A DNA stretch of 64,000 bases from Phymorhynchus buccinoides (GCA_017654935.2 CM065704.1:26063672-26127671), one strand, 5' to 3'; positions 20,980 to 32,331 are shown, counted from the first letter of the stretch. Program-made: numbers and translations. Notes: a model not told the origin generated them from the letters alone.

Positions 20980-23900
20980 TCAAAAGACTATGACAAAGCA
21001 GTGAAGGCTCTGAAAGAACATTACAACGTAAAACCAAACAAAACGTTCTTACGTCATAAGTTCAGAAAATTAGAACAACTCCCTGACGAAACTGTGGCAC
21101 AATTCGTCACACGCTTACGTCAGCAAGCTGATGGTTGTGATTTCGGAGTTGAAGGTCTAGCAAACCAGATCCATGATCAAGTCGTTGAGAAGTGCAAGTC
21201 AGACAGGCTCAGACGAAAGTACCTAGAAAGGGGAGACGACCTCGATCTCGCAAACGCCCTCAAGATAGCAACCATATTCGAAGCTGTACAAGAGCAAGCA
21301 CATGAGATGAAGCCCGAATTCAACAGAGAAAGTGTGTCAAAGGTCAAAGTGCCAAGCACCATAGCCCCCAAAGACTCACTCAATGCTACAGGTGTGGTTT
21401 CAATCACCACGGCAGAGATCAAAATTGCCCTGCCAGAGGGAAAATATGCAGGAAATGCGGAGGTGCAAACCATTTCCAGAAAATGTGCCGAACAAAGAAC
21501 CCTGCAAGAAACAGAGAAGAAAGAGAAGAGGAAAAGTTCCAGAAGAAGCCCTACTTCCATGGAAAGAGAAGAAACAAAGTTCGCCAACTGAATGGTGTAG
21601 ACAGCACAGAGAGTGAAGAAGAGGACACAAATATTTTCATGACAAAGAGCTCCAAAGAGGCAAATGTTGCTACTAAGAAAGAAGAAGCAAGTCAGTCAGA
21701 GAATGAAGAAAACACTTACGTGTTTGCAACAAGTTCAAGCGTCAAGAACAACAAGATCCCTGTGAAGATAGGAGGAATCCCACTCACCATGATTGTCGAC
21801 TCAGGAAGTGACACGAACATCATTGATGAAAATCTGTGGAAGGAACTCAAGAAACAGAAGATTGAATGCACTTCAAGGCAGAGCGTCAAGAAGCTGTTCC
21901 CATACACGTCAGAAAAAACACTACACACCATTGGATGTTTCAACGCAGAAATCATAGCAGGAGAAACCAGCGTCAGAGCTGAATTCCACGTTATCAAAGA
22001 AAAAGGAGAACCACTGCTGAGCAGAAACACTGCCATGCAGCTCGGAGTACTTAATATTGGCATTGACATCCAGAATGTGTCTTCAAGCAATGAAGAAACC
22101 GCTGACATTTTCAACGACTTTCAACCACTCTTCACCGGATTCGGGAAACTGAAAGATCGTCAAGTCAAGCTTACCGTTGGTCCAAACGTCAAACCCGTCG
22201 CTCAGCCGGTGAGACGCACACCATTTGGACTTCGTGCAAAAGTGGCAGAGAAAATTCAAGAACTCTTGGACAAAGATATCATTGAACAAGTTGAAAAGCC
22301 AATGCCTTGGGTCAGTCCGGTTGTGATCGTGCCGAAACCGAATGAAGACATTCGACTGTGTGTCGACATGCGAAGACTGAATGAAGCCGTCATGAGAGAA
22401 TGACACCCAATTCCGACAATGGATGAAATCCTGCAAGACATGAGTGAAAGCAAGGTGTTCTCGAAGCTAGATCTCAAGCTAGGATACCACCAACTAGAAC
22501 TAGATCCAGAGTCAAGAGACCTGACTACTTTCGTCACACACTCTGGTCTATTCAGGTACAAACGTCTTGTTATGGGAATTAGTGCTGCAAGTGAAATCTA
22601 CCAGCATGAAATCCAGAAAGTCCTGCAAGGAATTCCGGGAGTGGCAAACATAACAGATGACATCATAGTCCATGGTCCAAACAAAGGAGAGCATGATCGA
22701 TGATTGCGTCAAGCCCTACATCGACTGCAAGATGCTGGCCTGACACTAAACAAAGAAAAATGCAAGTTCAGAAAATCTGAAATCACGTTCCTTGGACACA
22801 AACTGACATCTAACGGGATCCACCCCACAAAGGAAAAATTTGAGTCGATCCTGAACGCCAGAGAACCAGAAACAGCAAGCGAAGTCAGAAGCTTCTTGGG
22901 ACTTGCAAACTACTCTGCACGATTCATCCCGAATTTCGCAACATTGGCTGAACCGCTTCGAAGACTGACAAGAAAGAACTTAAAGTTCACCTTCAGACCA
23001 GAGCAAAGAAGAGCTTTTGAGGCATTGAAGAAAGCCTTGGCCAGTGCCGAAGCGCTTGGATATTATGATCCGAAAGCCAAAACAAAGATCATCACGGACG
23101 CATCACCAGTGGGCATTGCCGGAATTCTCATCCAAGTCCATGAGAACACACCCAGAGTGATCAGCTACTCAAGCCGAAGCCTAACCGATGTTGAAAGAAG
23201 GTACTCCCAAACAGAGAAAGAGGCCCTTGCCATTGTCTGGGCATGTGAAAAGTTCCACCCATACATCTACGGACTTGAATTTGATCTTCTGACGGACCAC
23301 AAGCCCTTGCAAGTCATTTATGGTCCCCGCTCAAAACCAAGTGCCCGAATAGAAAGATGGGTCCTTCGACTTCAAGCCTACAAATTCAAAGTCGTCTACA
23401 TCCCAGGCAAAAGCAACATCGCTGACCCGATGTCACGCCTGCTCACGCTAACACCAACTGAGTCAAAACTGACTGAAGAAACAGAAAGCCACGTCCACTT
23501 CATAGCAGTGAACGCAACGCCAAACGCAGTGACCACAAGGGAGATAGAGAGAGCTTCAGGCGAAGACGAAGAACTGCAAGAAGTTCGAGAAAACCTCAAA
23601 ACAGGAACATGGGACGATAATAGCTTGAAAATGTATGCAGCAGTCAGTCCAGAGCTGTGTACAATCGGCAAGCTAGTGCTGAGAGGCTCAAGAATCGTCG
23701 TGCCTAAGAAACTGCGTCCACGCATCATCGCCCTTGCACACGAAGGACATCTGGGAATCGTGGGAACAAAACCAAACCTGCGAACCAAAGTTTGGTGGCC
23801 CGGAATGGAAAAAGAAGCAGACAAATACTGCAAAACTTGCCACGGCTGTCAACTCGTAAGCCGACCAAACCCACCGGGAACCTATGAAGAACACCAAACT

Positions 23901-24939
23901 ACCACCAGGACCATGGGAAGACATCGCACTTGATTTCCTAGGCCCATTTCCTATGGGCGAATCAGTCCTCGTGATCATAGACTACTACAGCAGATACTAT
24001 GAAGTCGCTGTCATGAAGTCAACAACTGCTGAGAAAACGATCTCCGTCCTGAAAACAATTTTCGCCAGACATGGACTGCCACTGACGCCCACAGTTCATT
24101 TCTGAGATCTTCGCCAAGTTCCTGAGAGGAAACGGAATCAAACACATCAAAGTCACCCCAAAATGGCCACAAGCGAACGGAGAAGTCGAAAGACAAAACC
24201 AATCACTCTTGAAACGAATGAAAATCGCAAAAGCTGGGGGGAAGAACTGGAAAGACGAAATCCTGACCTACCTCGCTGCCTACCGAGCAACTCCTCACCC
24301 AACGACCGGAAAAAGTCCCGCAGAACTTCTGTTCGGACGCAAAATTCGAACGAAAATTCCCGAACTGACACCAGAAACAATCGACCAAGAAACTCAAGAC
24401 CACGACGCAAAAAAGGACTTTCAAAACTGTACACTGACATGAAAAGATCAGCAACATCTTCAGACATTGACCTCGGAGACAGAGTTCTGATGAAGAACGA
24501 AAAGGCTGGAAAGCTGCAAACCCCATTCATCCCTGAACCCTTTGAAGTTGTTCAGAAGCACGGCAGCAAAATCACCGTGCAGTCATCAGATGGCGCCATG
24601 TACAGCCGCAACTCGTCCCACATGAAGAAATATCTTCATCATGAAGAAGGAGAGGATGCCGGAGCTGTCTCCAATGAAACCATGGCCGCCACACCAGACC
24701 GAGAGGAGCAGACAACGAAGGAAGAAACCTGTCCACCCAGTGTGCTTACACCACACTCTGCAAAGCCCAGAGACACTTCAAACCCCACAGCACACACTGA
24801 GAAAACCCGTGACACTGCAAAAACACCTACTGTGCCAGTGACACACAAAGCAAACAACGAGCAGAACACAACCCCCAAGCTCAGACCCACACGAACAAAG
24901 AAAACACCAAGCAAATTCGATGACTTTGTAATGACCTAA
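20980..24939 (+). pseudogene. Ty3/gypsy gag-pol remnant, copy B
   Basis: Adds the gag capsid stretch (frame SKDYDKAVKALKEHYN..., helical, with QLPDETVAQFVTRLRQQ). The zinc knuckles and pol lie one base back (-1) from the gag frame, with the switch near ATAGCCCCCAAAG (21361-21373). Protease, RT, RNase H and integrase follow as in copy A. Shared lesions: TGA at 22401-22403, TGA at 22701-22703, and the integrase deletion near 24085-24092. Private lesion: one extra base near 23876 (CCACCGGGAACC against CCACCAGAACC in A), which shifts the integrase frame earlier. Stop at 24937. Whether the gag/pol -1 step was programmed frameshifting or decay is undecided. Confidence 0.9.
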
Positions 24940-25501
24940 CACAGACTAGCTCTACATGCACTAGAAGTCTAAAGTCCTAGACAAAAGTGAAACACATTCA
25001 ATGTGAAGACTGTAAAGCAAAGCCACACAATTCATTATTTGTTTATTAACGCATAAGTTACTTGCAAGCAATTTTATTCATTTGAACATTTGTTTTACAA
25101 TTTGTTGTACAAGTTCAATTTACTTCAATTTAATTTGTTAAATGTTAGGACATTTCTTTACAACAAGAAGTTGACATTTCACATCGCGGGAAGCATCAGT
25201 GAGAAAGTGACTATTAATCTGTGAAACACAGAGACTTTAAAGCTGTTATTTCATTTCATCAAGTAATAATTACTTTTGTGACAAACATATGTTACATGTG
25301 TTGAAATTAACGCTGACAAGAAGAAACATTAGAATAATATGTGACAGAATTAATAATGTCAGCTTTGATGGAAAAAGGAAACTTTTAAAGTAAATAAGTA
25401 TGTATAGTCAGTTTAATTAACTTTGGTTTCTACAAAGAAAACGAGTAAGATGTATAGCAAGTTTTATTAATTTTGGTTATTGTAAATTGTAAAAGGAGGG
25501 A

Positions 25502-25691
25502 TGTTGTGTTTGCATAGGTTTATGTAAGAAGACAATGTTGTTATGGAAACGGACAGTTGGATTCTGGGTATTAAATATGGAGCAACTCTAAAACCGTTGT
25601 CTGGACTGCTACAAGTGCGAATGAGCTTAGGGGTGCTTAGTAGAGTTAGACCGACCTAGAGTAGGGCCAGAACGAATACAAGAATACCACC
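25502..25691 (+). repeat. 3' LTR of Ty3/gypsy copy B
   Basis: Same 190-bp sequence as 18360-18549, starting TGTTGTGTTTGC after AAAAGGAGGGA. It ends AATACCACC instead of AATACCACA. Confidence 0.65.
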
Positions 25692-25732
25692 ATTGATTCT
25701 TGAGAGAATGTTTTGCGTTCACCCATGCTAAT

Positions 25733-25864
25733 AATGTGTGTGTGTGTGTGTGTGGTGTGTGTGTGTGTGTTGTGTGTGTGTGTGTGTGTGCGCGCACGTG
25801 TGTGTGTGTGTTGCGTGTGTTGTGTGTGTGCGCGCACGTGCGCGTGTGTGTGTGTGTGTGTGTG
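25733..25864. repeat. (TG)n tract before exon 4b
   Basis: TG repeats broken by GGTGTG, TTGTG and GCGCGCAC interruptions, different from the tract before exon 4a as expected of a fast-changing microsatellite in two duplicated copies. Confidence 0.95.
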
Positions 25865-25867
25865 TTC

Positions 25868-26110
25868 ATTTCAGTGGTGGAGAGAATCGTCGCGCGCACC
25901 CACACCGTAGGCGGGCGTCTGCTGGAGGTGGTCCCCGCGCTGAGAATGGAACCCCCGGCCCCTCCCTCCACCATCATTGTCACAGGGTGCAACCTGGCAA
26001 CTCCCGACACTTACCGCTACTACTTTGAAAACTCCAAGAGGGGCGGTGGAGAGATCCAGGATTTGACGGTGGACGAAGCCAGGGGCGCCATTCTCATCAC
26101 TTTCACAGAC
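25868..26110 (+). CDS. PARP14-like gene, exon 4b (identical copy of exon 4a)
   Basis: By eye all 243 bases match exon 4a, with the same acceptor (ttcatttcag) and donor (gaag|gtagag). Both ends are phase 1, so splicing 4a to 4b keeps the frame. The junction joins ...ITFTDPE to [11 protein letters not shown]..., which puts together the two halves of one RRM-like fold; tandem use of this exon would add an intact repeat. The flanking retroelement has changed more than the exon. Whether it is used, or is an assembly duplicate, cannot be told from sequence. Further exons (macrodomains and catalytic domain, if this is PARP14-like) are not seen before the gap at 28633. Confidence 0.6.
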
Positions 26111-26481
26111 CCTGAAGGTAGAGAAAAATGCGGAGAGGTGTGGTGGAGGTGGTGGATTTTTACAGCTGTCTCGGGAGGAACATTTAGTTCATCTATGTTT
26201 TCAGAAGTTTTTTTCAAGCTAACTTTAGCTTACCATAAGTAAGTTTTCATAAATCGTCGCCCGCATGCAAAAGAGACTTAAGTCGAAAGACGTCACTTCA
26301 CATGAAGGAATGGAAAACTCAATATTTTGGTCACTTCAGGTCAAATTACGTCATTGTTTTGTTAGCTTAGAGTCACAGTCAGTGTTTTATCTGTGCAAAT
26401 TATTGTTTCACAGCTTTGTTAGATGATGCAGCTTGTCTATATCATCTGGTAAGTTCAAAAAATTGAAGTCGACCAATTTTG

Positions 26482-28290
26482 CAACGTACACAATCAAGCA
26501 TTGCTGACATTAAATCATGGATAACTAACAAGCTCCAACTGAACAATGGTAAAACAGAGGAAATCTGGTTTTGGAAGGAGAGAGTCTGATCAAGTGTGAC
26601 GCCAAGATTGCGTACATTGGTAGAAGTGTGAATAAGAGAGTTTTTTTAACTGGATGGAAGTAGGGACAGTTTCCTGACAAGAGTTTCTTGGGTACAATGA
26701 AAATCATTTCTGTTTTACCATTGTTCAGTTGGAGCTTGTTAGTTATCCATGATTTAATGTCAGCAATGCACGATTGTGTACGTTGGATAATGGATGGAAG
26801 CAGAGAGGGATCAGCAGACGAGTAAATCTGGTTGTCGTCAGAGAAGCAGTGATGGGAAATGCCATGATGAGAAACAATGTCGGAAATGGGTTGTGTATAA
26901 AGGACAAAGAGAATAGGTCCCAAGACAGAGCCCCAAGGAACACCATGCTCCAAAGCAGCTGAACGAGAAGAGAGGCCATTAACAGAGACAACTTGAGTGC
27001 GATCAGATATATAGGAATGAAACCACGAGAGTGCTGTGTCGGAGACGCCAAAGGTATGTTGAAGTCGAGATATAAGTGTTTGGTGATCGATAGTGTCAAA
27101 GGCAGAGGACAGGTCTAGTAGGGAGAGAAGAGATCGAGAGCACAGAGAAGATCATTGACTATTTTCAGAAGAGCTGTTTCGGTACTGTGACCAGAGCGAT
27201 AGGCAGACTGCAAAGGATAGAGCAGATTATTGCGGTCAAGGTCATCCTGGAGTTGGAGAATAGCGATCTTTTCAATGATTTTAGACAAGAAGGAAAGGTT
27301 GGAAACAGGACGGTAGTTTTTCAGGTTTTCAGGGTCTAGAGAAGATTTCTTGAGCAGAGGTCGAACGATAGCAGTTTTTAGTGCAGAGGGAAAGCAGCCT
27401 GAAGTGAGGGATTCATTTACAATAGCGGTGATGCAAGGCTACAGATCATCCATGACTGCAGATAGCAAAGAGGAGGGAAGGGGATCAAGCACACATGTCT
27501 TAATAGCAGTTTTCTGGATAATATCTTTAACCAGAGTGTCAGTCACAGGTTCGAAGCCTGTAAAAGGATTGCCAGTAAAAGAGGCATAATGAGCATCAGG
27601 TACTGGCACAGACTGAGAGTCCAGGCTCTCTCGGAGAGTTCTGCCAGCATTTCGCCAGTAAAAAAGTTACAAAATGTTTCGGGCAGATCAGAAAGACAGA
27701 CAGATGAAGGAAGTGGGGATGGTTTCAATCTCCCCATCAGTGCATCTGTGACATTGAACAGCTGCTTGGTGGTAGTGCATGCTGCCCAATTTTTGCATTG
27801 TAGCCACACTGACTTAGCCTGTTGTACAATTTCATTAACAGCATTGTTTGTAATTTGCAATATCTGTTTATGAATTTCCAGCTTAGTTTTGATTCATTGT
27901 CTTTCTGCCATACGCCTATCTCGTTTAGCGTCCAGCACTTGGGGGGCGGCAGCTGGGAACCAGGGCGAGGGTGGACGACTGGAGACTCTGCGTCGAAGCA
28001 CAGGGGCGTGGCGGTCAAGGGCGCCCTGGAGAAGGCCGTGGAACAGCTCCGCAGACAGGGAAGGCACTGACTGGAGAGAGGACAGCAAGTCAGCTCTGAA
28101 GGTGTCGAGGTCGATGGAGGCGAAGTCTCTGCGTTACTCCACGTACCGGGGAGGCTTGGCAGCAATTGGAGATGTTGAGTTGTGTAGGACAGCGTAGTGG
28201 TCAGAGGTCAGAGTCATACTGGGGGTGGCTGATTCAACAGATCGCCATCAGGATGGACGACCCAACGAGGACAGGACCGATTTGTGAGTG
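26482..28290 (-). pseudogene. LINE (CR1/L2-like) reverse transcriptase, copy B, decayed
   Basis: Minus-strand RT in several frames. From 5' to 3' of the element: a linker region with LPETFCNFFTG (about 27660); [14 protein letters not shown] and [17 protein letters not shown] (27250-27390); [14 protein letters not shown] (about 27200); then after a frameshift near 27120, [16 protein letters not shown] and VNGLSSRSAALEHGVPWGS; and FSDDNQIY for the catalytic box (about 26830). The order and motifs fit CR1/L2-type LINEs. The 3' end is rearranged: 26482-26559 is an inverted copy of 26710-26785. Its 5' part fades before 28290. Confidence 0.85.
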
Positions 28291-28632
28291 GGGGAGGTGA
28301 CGGACTGGTCAGACAAAAAGCACCTCAAAAAGGTTCTCAACTGAGTGTGTAGTGTTTGATGGATTGTCCCAGGGAAAGTTGAAAGTCCCACTAGTACTGA
28401 ACGACCTTTCAAAGAGTTGTTTGCGATATACTAAGTGAATTATTATGAACATTTTCTTCTATGAATATGTTTGATGATACTGCTCAACACAAAAAAAAGG
28501 TTTTTACAAATTAAATCTGATGAAAGAAAATAGATTGAAATACTAGTAGAACATTACAGCCAAAACATATTTAAAGAAGGTTTGGTGCATTTTAAAAAAA
28601 TCTGATATTTCCAGATTCAGCCTTTTACACTG
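28291..28632. other. AT-rich sequence up to the gap
   Basis: No feature recognised between the LINE remnant and the assembly gap. Confidence 0.4.
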
Positions 28633-29132
28633 NNNNNNNNNNNNNNNNNNNNNNNNNNNNNNNNNNNNNNNNNNNNNNNNNNNNNNNNNNNNNNNNNNNN
28701 NNNNNNNNNNNNNNNNNNNNNNNNNNNNNNNNNNNNNNNNNNNNNNNNNNNNNNNNNNNNNNNNNNNNNNNNNNNNNNNNNNNNNNNNNNNNNNNNNNNN
28801 NNNNNNNNNNNNNNNNNNNNNNNNNNNNNNNNNNNNNNNNNNNNNNNNNNNNNNNNNNNNNNNNNNNNNNNNNNNNNNNNNNNNNNNNNNNNNNNNNNNN
28901 NNNNNNNNNNNNNNNNNNNNNNNNNNNNNNNNNNNNNNNNNNNNNNNNNNNNNNNNNNNNNNNNNNNNNNNNNNNNNNNNNNNNNNNNNNNNNNNNNNNN
29001 NNNNNNNNNNNNNNNNNNNNNNNNNNNNNNNNNNNNNNNNNNNNNNNNNNNNNNNNNNNNNNNNNNNNNNNNNNNNNNNNNNNNNNNNNNNNNNNNNNNN
29101 NNNNNNNNNNNNNNNNNNNNNNNNNNNNNNNN
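28633..29132. other. Assembly gap (500 N)
   Basis: Exactly 500 N, likely a placeholder of arbitrary length. TG-rich sequence follows at once (29133-29195), so a microsatellite probably caused the break. Downstream exons of the PARP14-like gene could be missing here. Confidence 1.
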
Positions 29133-29389
29133 TGGTGTGTGTTGTGTGTTGTGTTTGGTGTGTGTGTGTGTGTTGTGTCTCTCTGGGTGTGTGTCCTGTC
29201 TTGTATCGTTATCTTAAAAACTACTGGTTTGGATTTTGATTAAAATGGGCAGAGGGTGACGGCCTTGAAAAGGAAGCTTCCTTCGTTAATCAAACCTGCC
29301 TGACCTGACCTTGAAGTTTGACCTTTGAAAACCAGGGGAATTTTCCCTTCTTTGGGCTATGTATTTTCCCCCCAGCTTTATTTCGGTGA

Positions 29390-29760
29390 ACTAGTGAACA
29401 GAATGCTTCAATTTTGTGTGGTGTACCATGGTGCAAGGAGTTTGCATAAAAGTTCAGCTGTATCTCGTGAACTACTGAACAGAATCGCTTCAATATTTTG
29501 GGCTATGTATTTTATTTCGTTCTTAAGGGTGGAAATTGGTGTGTTTATTGGGTGGGTGGTGGGGGGGGGAGGGGGGGGAGAGGACATCACTCGTGCAAGG
29601 AGTTTGTGTAAAGTTGCACTGTATCTCGTGAACTACTGAACAGAATCGCTTCAATTTTGGGTCTATGTATTTTTGCGTCTGTAAGGGTGGAAAGTGGTGT
29701 TTATTGGGGGATGTGGGGTGGGTACAGGACATAACTCTGGCCGGGTTAGCATTGTCACAA
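29390..29760. repeat. Tandem repeat of about 165 bp, just over two copies
   Basis: TCTCGTGAACTACTGAACAG with AATCGCTTCAAT recurs at 29464 and 29627, with a diverged copy at 29388 (GGTGAACTAGTGAACAG). Each is followed by GGGCTATGTATTTT-like sequence, AAGGGTGGAAA, a G-rich run and GTGCAAGGAGTTTG. The open frames across it are repeat translations. Its GAACTxxTGxACAGAATC core resembles the 49-bp minisatellite at 1806. Confidence 0.7.
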
Positions 29761-29994
29761 TCGTTGCTGGCTGCCGCTCGCGATGCCCGTCTGTTTTTCT
29801 TCTTTGTTGTTGTTTGTTGTTGTTTGCCATTGCTTGTTTGTTATATATGCGTGGTATAGCTGGTTTCTGTTTGTTCGTTTATCGTCTTTATGTTGTTGTT
29901 GGTTTTGTCTGTAAATCTCCATCTCTGACCAAAAAAACGACCCAAAGTTCATTATGGCTATTTTATTGCAAAGTGCTTCACCCTCTAAACAGCT

Positions 29995-30385
29995 GCTATC
30001 TCGCTCTCTCTCTCGTCTCTCCCTCTCTCTCTCTGTATATTATATATATAACTCTCCTTCTCCTTCTCTCTCTATCCTCTCTCCTCCACCTCTCTCTACT
30101 AATCCTTAGGGCGCCCTAACACAATTAAAATGGTTCCCTGACTCTGACTCTCTCTATCTCTATTCTCTCTTCCTCCTCTGGGTCGTCGTTCTCTCTCTCT
30201 CTCTCTCCTCTCTCCCCCTCCCTCTCTCCCCTCTCTGGCCCCCGCCCGTGTGCCCCTCTTCCGCTCTCTATCTCTCTCTCTCTCTCTCTCCTCTCTCCTC
30301 TCCTCTTTTTTGTTGTTGTTGCTGTCACACTCACTCCATCGGCATGGGCATGGCCTAACAATTTAAAATATTCCATGACTCGACC

Positions 30386-30416
<31 letters not shown>

Positions 30417-31160
30417 CTGCTCTCTCTCTCTCTCTCTCTCTCTCTCTATTTTTGTTGGTGTTGCTGTTGATTTGTCACACCACTCCCTTGTATGGGCATG
30501 GCCCCTCCCTCCTTTCCTCCCTAACAATTAAAATGACTTCCGCCTGACTCCCTCTCTCTCTTCTCTCTGTCTGTCTCTCTGTCGCTCTGTCTCTGGTCTC
30601 TATCTCCTGTTCTGTATCTCTCCCAAAACTCCTCGTGGGGGAGCGGTCTCCCTCATCCTAGCATCTCTAACTCTATCCTCTCCCTCTCAAGTCCCCCTCT
30701 AGCCGTCTCTCGCAAAGTCCCTCCTTGTCTATATCGGTTAGTCTTCTTCTCGTAGCACCGTCAGACTCCTCCTTCGTAACATAGAGATTCTCTCAGCTCA
30801 GCCTCTTCATTCCTCCGATGTGTCTAAGTCTGTTGTCTTCTCTTTTTCCCCCCCTTCGGCTGCACACTCTCGATCTCACCTCATCGCTCTATTGTATTGT
30901 TGTTGTTGGCGCACTGACGTCCATTGTCTGGGCATTGGCCTAACAATTTAAAATGTTCCCTGACATCCTGACTCCTCTCTCTCTCTTCCCCTCTCCTTCT
31001 CCTCTCTCTTCTTCCCCCCCTCCCTCTCTCTTCTCTCTCGGATCTCTTCCCTCATCCTCATCGTCTTCAGATTCTCTCTCTCTCTCTCGTCATCTCTCTC
31101 TCGCTCTCTCCCTTCCTCTCTCTCTCTCTCAATCGCTCATCCCTCATATCTCTCATGTCG
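29995..31160. repeat. CT-rich tract with four copies of a retroposon-like unit
   Basis: Long (CT)n-type sequence is interrupted by diverged copies of one motif: TTGTTGTTG..., a stretch with CACTC..CATCGGCATGGGCATGGCC, then CTAACAATTTAAAATGTTCC and CTGACTC leading into CTCTCT. Copies end near 30140, 30385, 30550 and 30970. The common end before CT runs suggests a short retroposon or tandem unit whose CT tail expanded. Base-level quality looks poor here. Confidence 0.55.
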
Positions 31161-31582
31161 TTATTCCTGATTCTTGACGATACATGTCCCTGTTAGCCCA
31201 AAGCAGGTGTTTTCCAACGATCTCCACTAATGCTTGAAGGGCAGCGTTATCACTGCTTTCACCTGCCCGATCCTAGGGTGTGGAACGACACACACCTTCG
31301 CCTGTTTGCTATTAATGTTTATTGCAGAGTACCGAAAAATCACACCCCTCAACCTCAACTTTTTTAAGCCCCACCCCCACCCCCCACAACCCCCACAAAA
31401 AACCCGCACCCCCGCTTCCTAACAACGACAAATGGGGCATTACCGAACCTTGGAAAGAAAGAGATGTGGGTGTCTTCCGTACAAATAGTTGCCCCACACC
31501 TTCTCAGTAAGTTCTGTGCTTGTGACTTCCTCTAATCGCTCACTCTCTTTCACTCTGTGCCTTATCCCTTGGCTTACTGTCA
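31161..31582. other. No gene; fragment of a dispersed repeat
   Basis: C-rich at 31370-31420. TTCTGTGCTTGTGACTTCCT with CTAATCGCTCACTCTCTTT (31510-31550) matches the 3' half of the repeat at 33172-33575. Nothing else is recognised. Confidence 0.4.
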
Positions 31583-31997
31583 ATATGCGACCCGAGCACC
31601 ACGAAAGGGACACCTTAAGGTGTCAAACAAACTAACCATTCTGAGAAAAGTATACAGTTGCAAAAACTTCAGACCATTCTTTTGCTAATGATACAAGAAC
31701 CATTCCTGTATCTTCTTCCGTTCCAGAGTTATGAGACACTTAAAGTGGAAGTGTGCAAGGGTGAGCGTCAGCTATTTTGAGAAAACAGTCTAGCCGTATA
31801 GCTGATAAGACCATTTAGAGACCACATAAAGAGTGTCCTTTATAAATGTGAAAGATAACGATGTTAGAGAACAAACACAAAAATACCCATAGCTCAAAAT
31901 TGACACCAAACAATGAGATTTTTGACTTTGTGCAAGCCTGTTGTGAGAAACTAGCCTAGTGACTTAATGTCCCTTTCGTGGTGCTGGGGTCACATAT
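31583..31997. mobile_element. 415-bp MITE with about 30-bp inverted ends
   Basis: The left end ATATGCGACCCGAGCACCAC continues to GAAAGGGACA. The right end TGTCCCTTTCGTGGTGCTGG with GGTCACATAT is its inverse with two mismatches. The interior has no coding frame. A TA or ATAT target is possible. Not seen elsewhere in the window. Confidence 0.75.
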
Positions 31998-32331
31998 ATT
32001 GCCTTTCTGCCTTACTGGTCCATTCTCCTGTCTTGTCTTTCCTAGAAATTCTTACAAAGATTTTCTCTCCAGTCAAAGACGGACACACGCTGGGGCCTAA
32101 TTTTCTTAGTTTCTTAAGTTCGGCGCATTAACGGGTTCGGCAATGACGCATCTGCGCTCATGTGACAGGAAATTGTCTGAGCGATCGATAACGACGACGA
32201 AGCAGAATCTTTTATTTTTGAGCAGTTGTGCTTGCTTCAGAGATCGTTGTTATTTTACTATCCGAATGCGCACAAAGATAGCGGCATTGGAAAACAAAGT
32301 CGTCCAAAATAGTCTGGAATGGTTCGTTTAA
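31998..32331. other. Nothing recognised
   Basis: Unique sequence between two MITEs, without a supported feature. Confidence 0.35.

Larger units (their letters stand above)
20980..25691 (+). mobile_element. Ty3/gypsy retrotransposon, copy B, with more gag
   Basis: Same element as 14217-18549 but extending about 378 bases further 5', into the gag capsid region. No 5' LTR is visible upstream. The 3' LTR is 25502-25691. All major lesions of copy A are shared, so they predate the duplication. Confidence 0.9.
21358..26972. repeat. Tandem segmental duplication, copy B
   Basis: Matches 14217-19825 from inside gag, through pol, LTR, TG tract and exon, to inside the LINE. Beyond both edges copy B continues into more of the same gag and the same LINE, so B looks like the more complete parental arrangement and A the truncated daughter. 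Confidence 0.9.
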
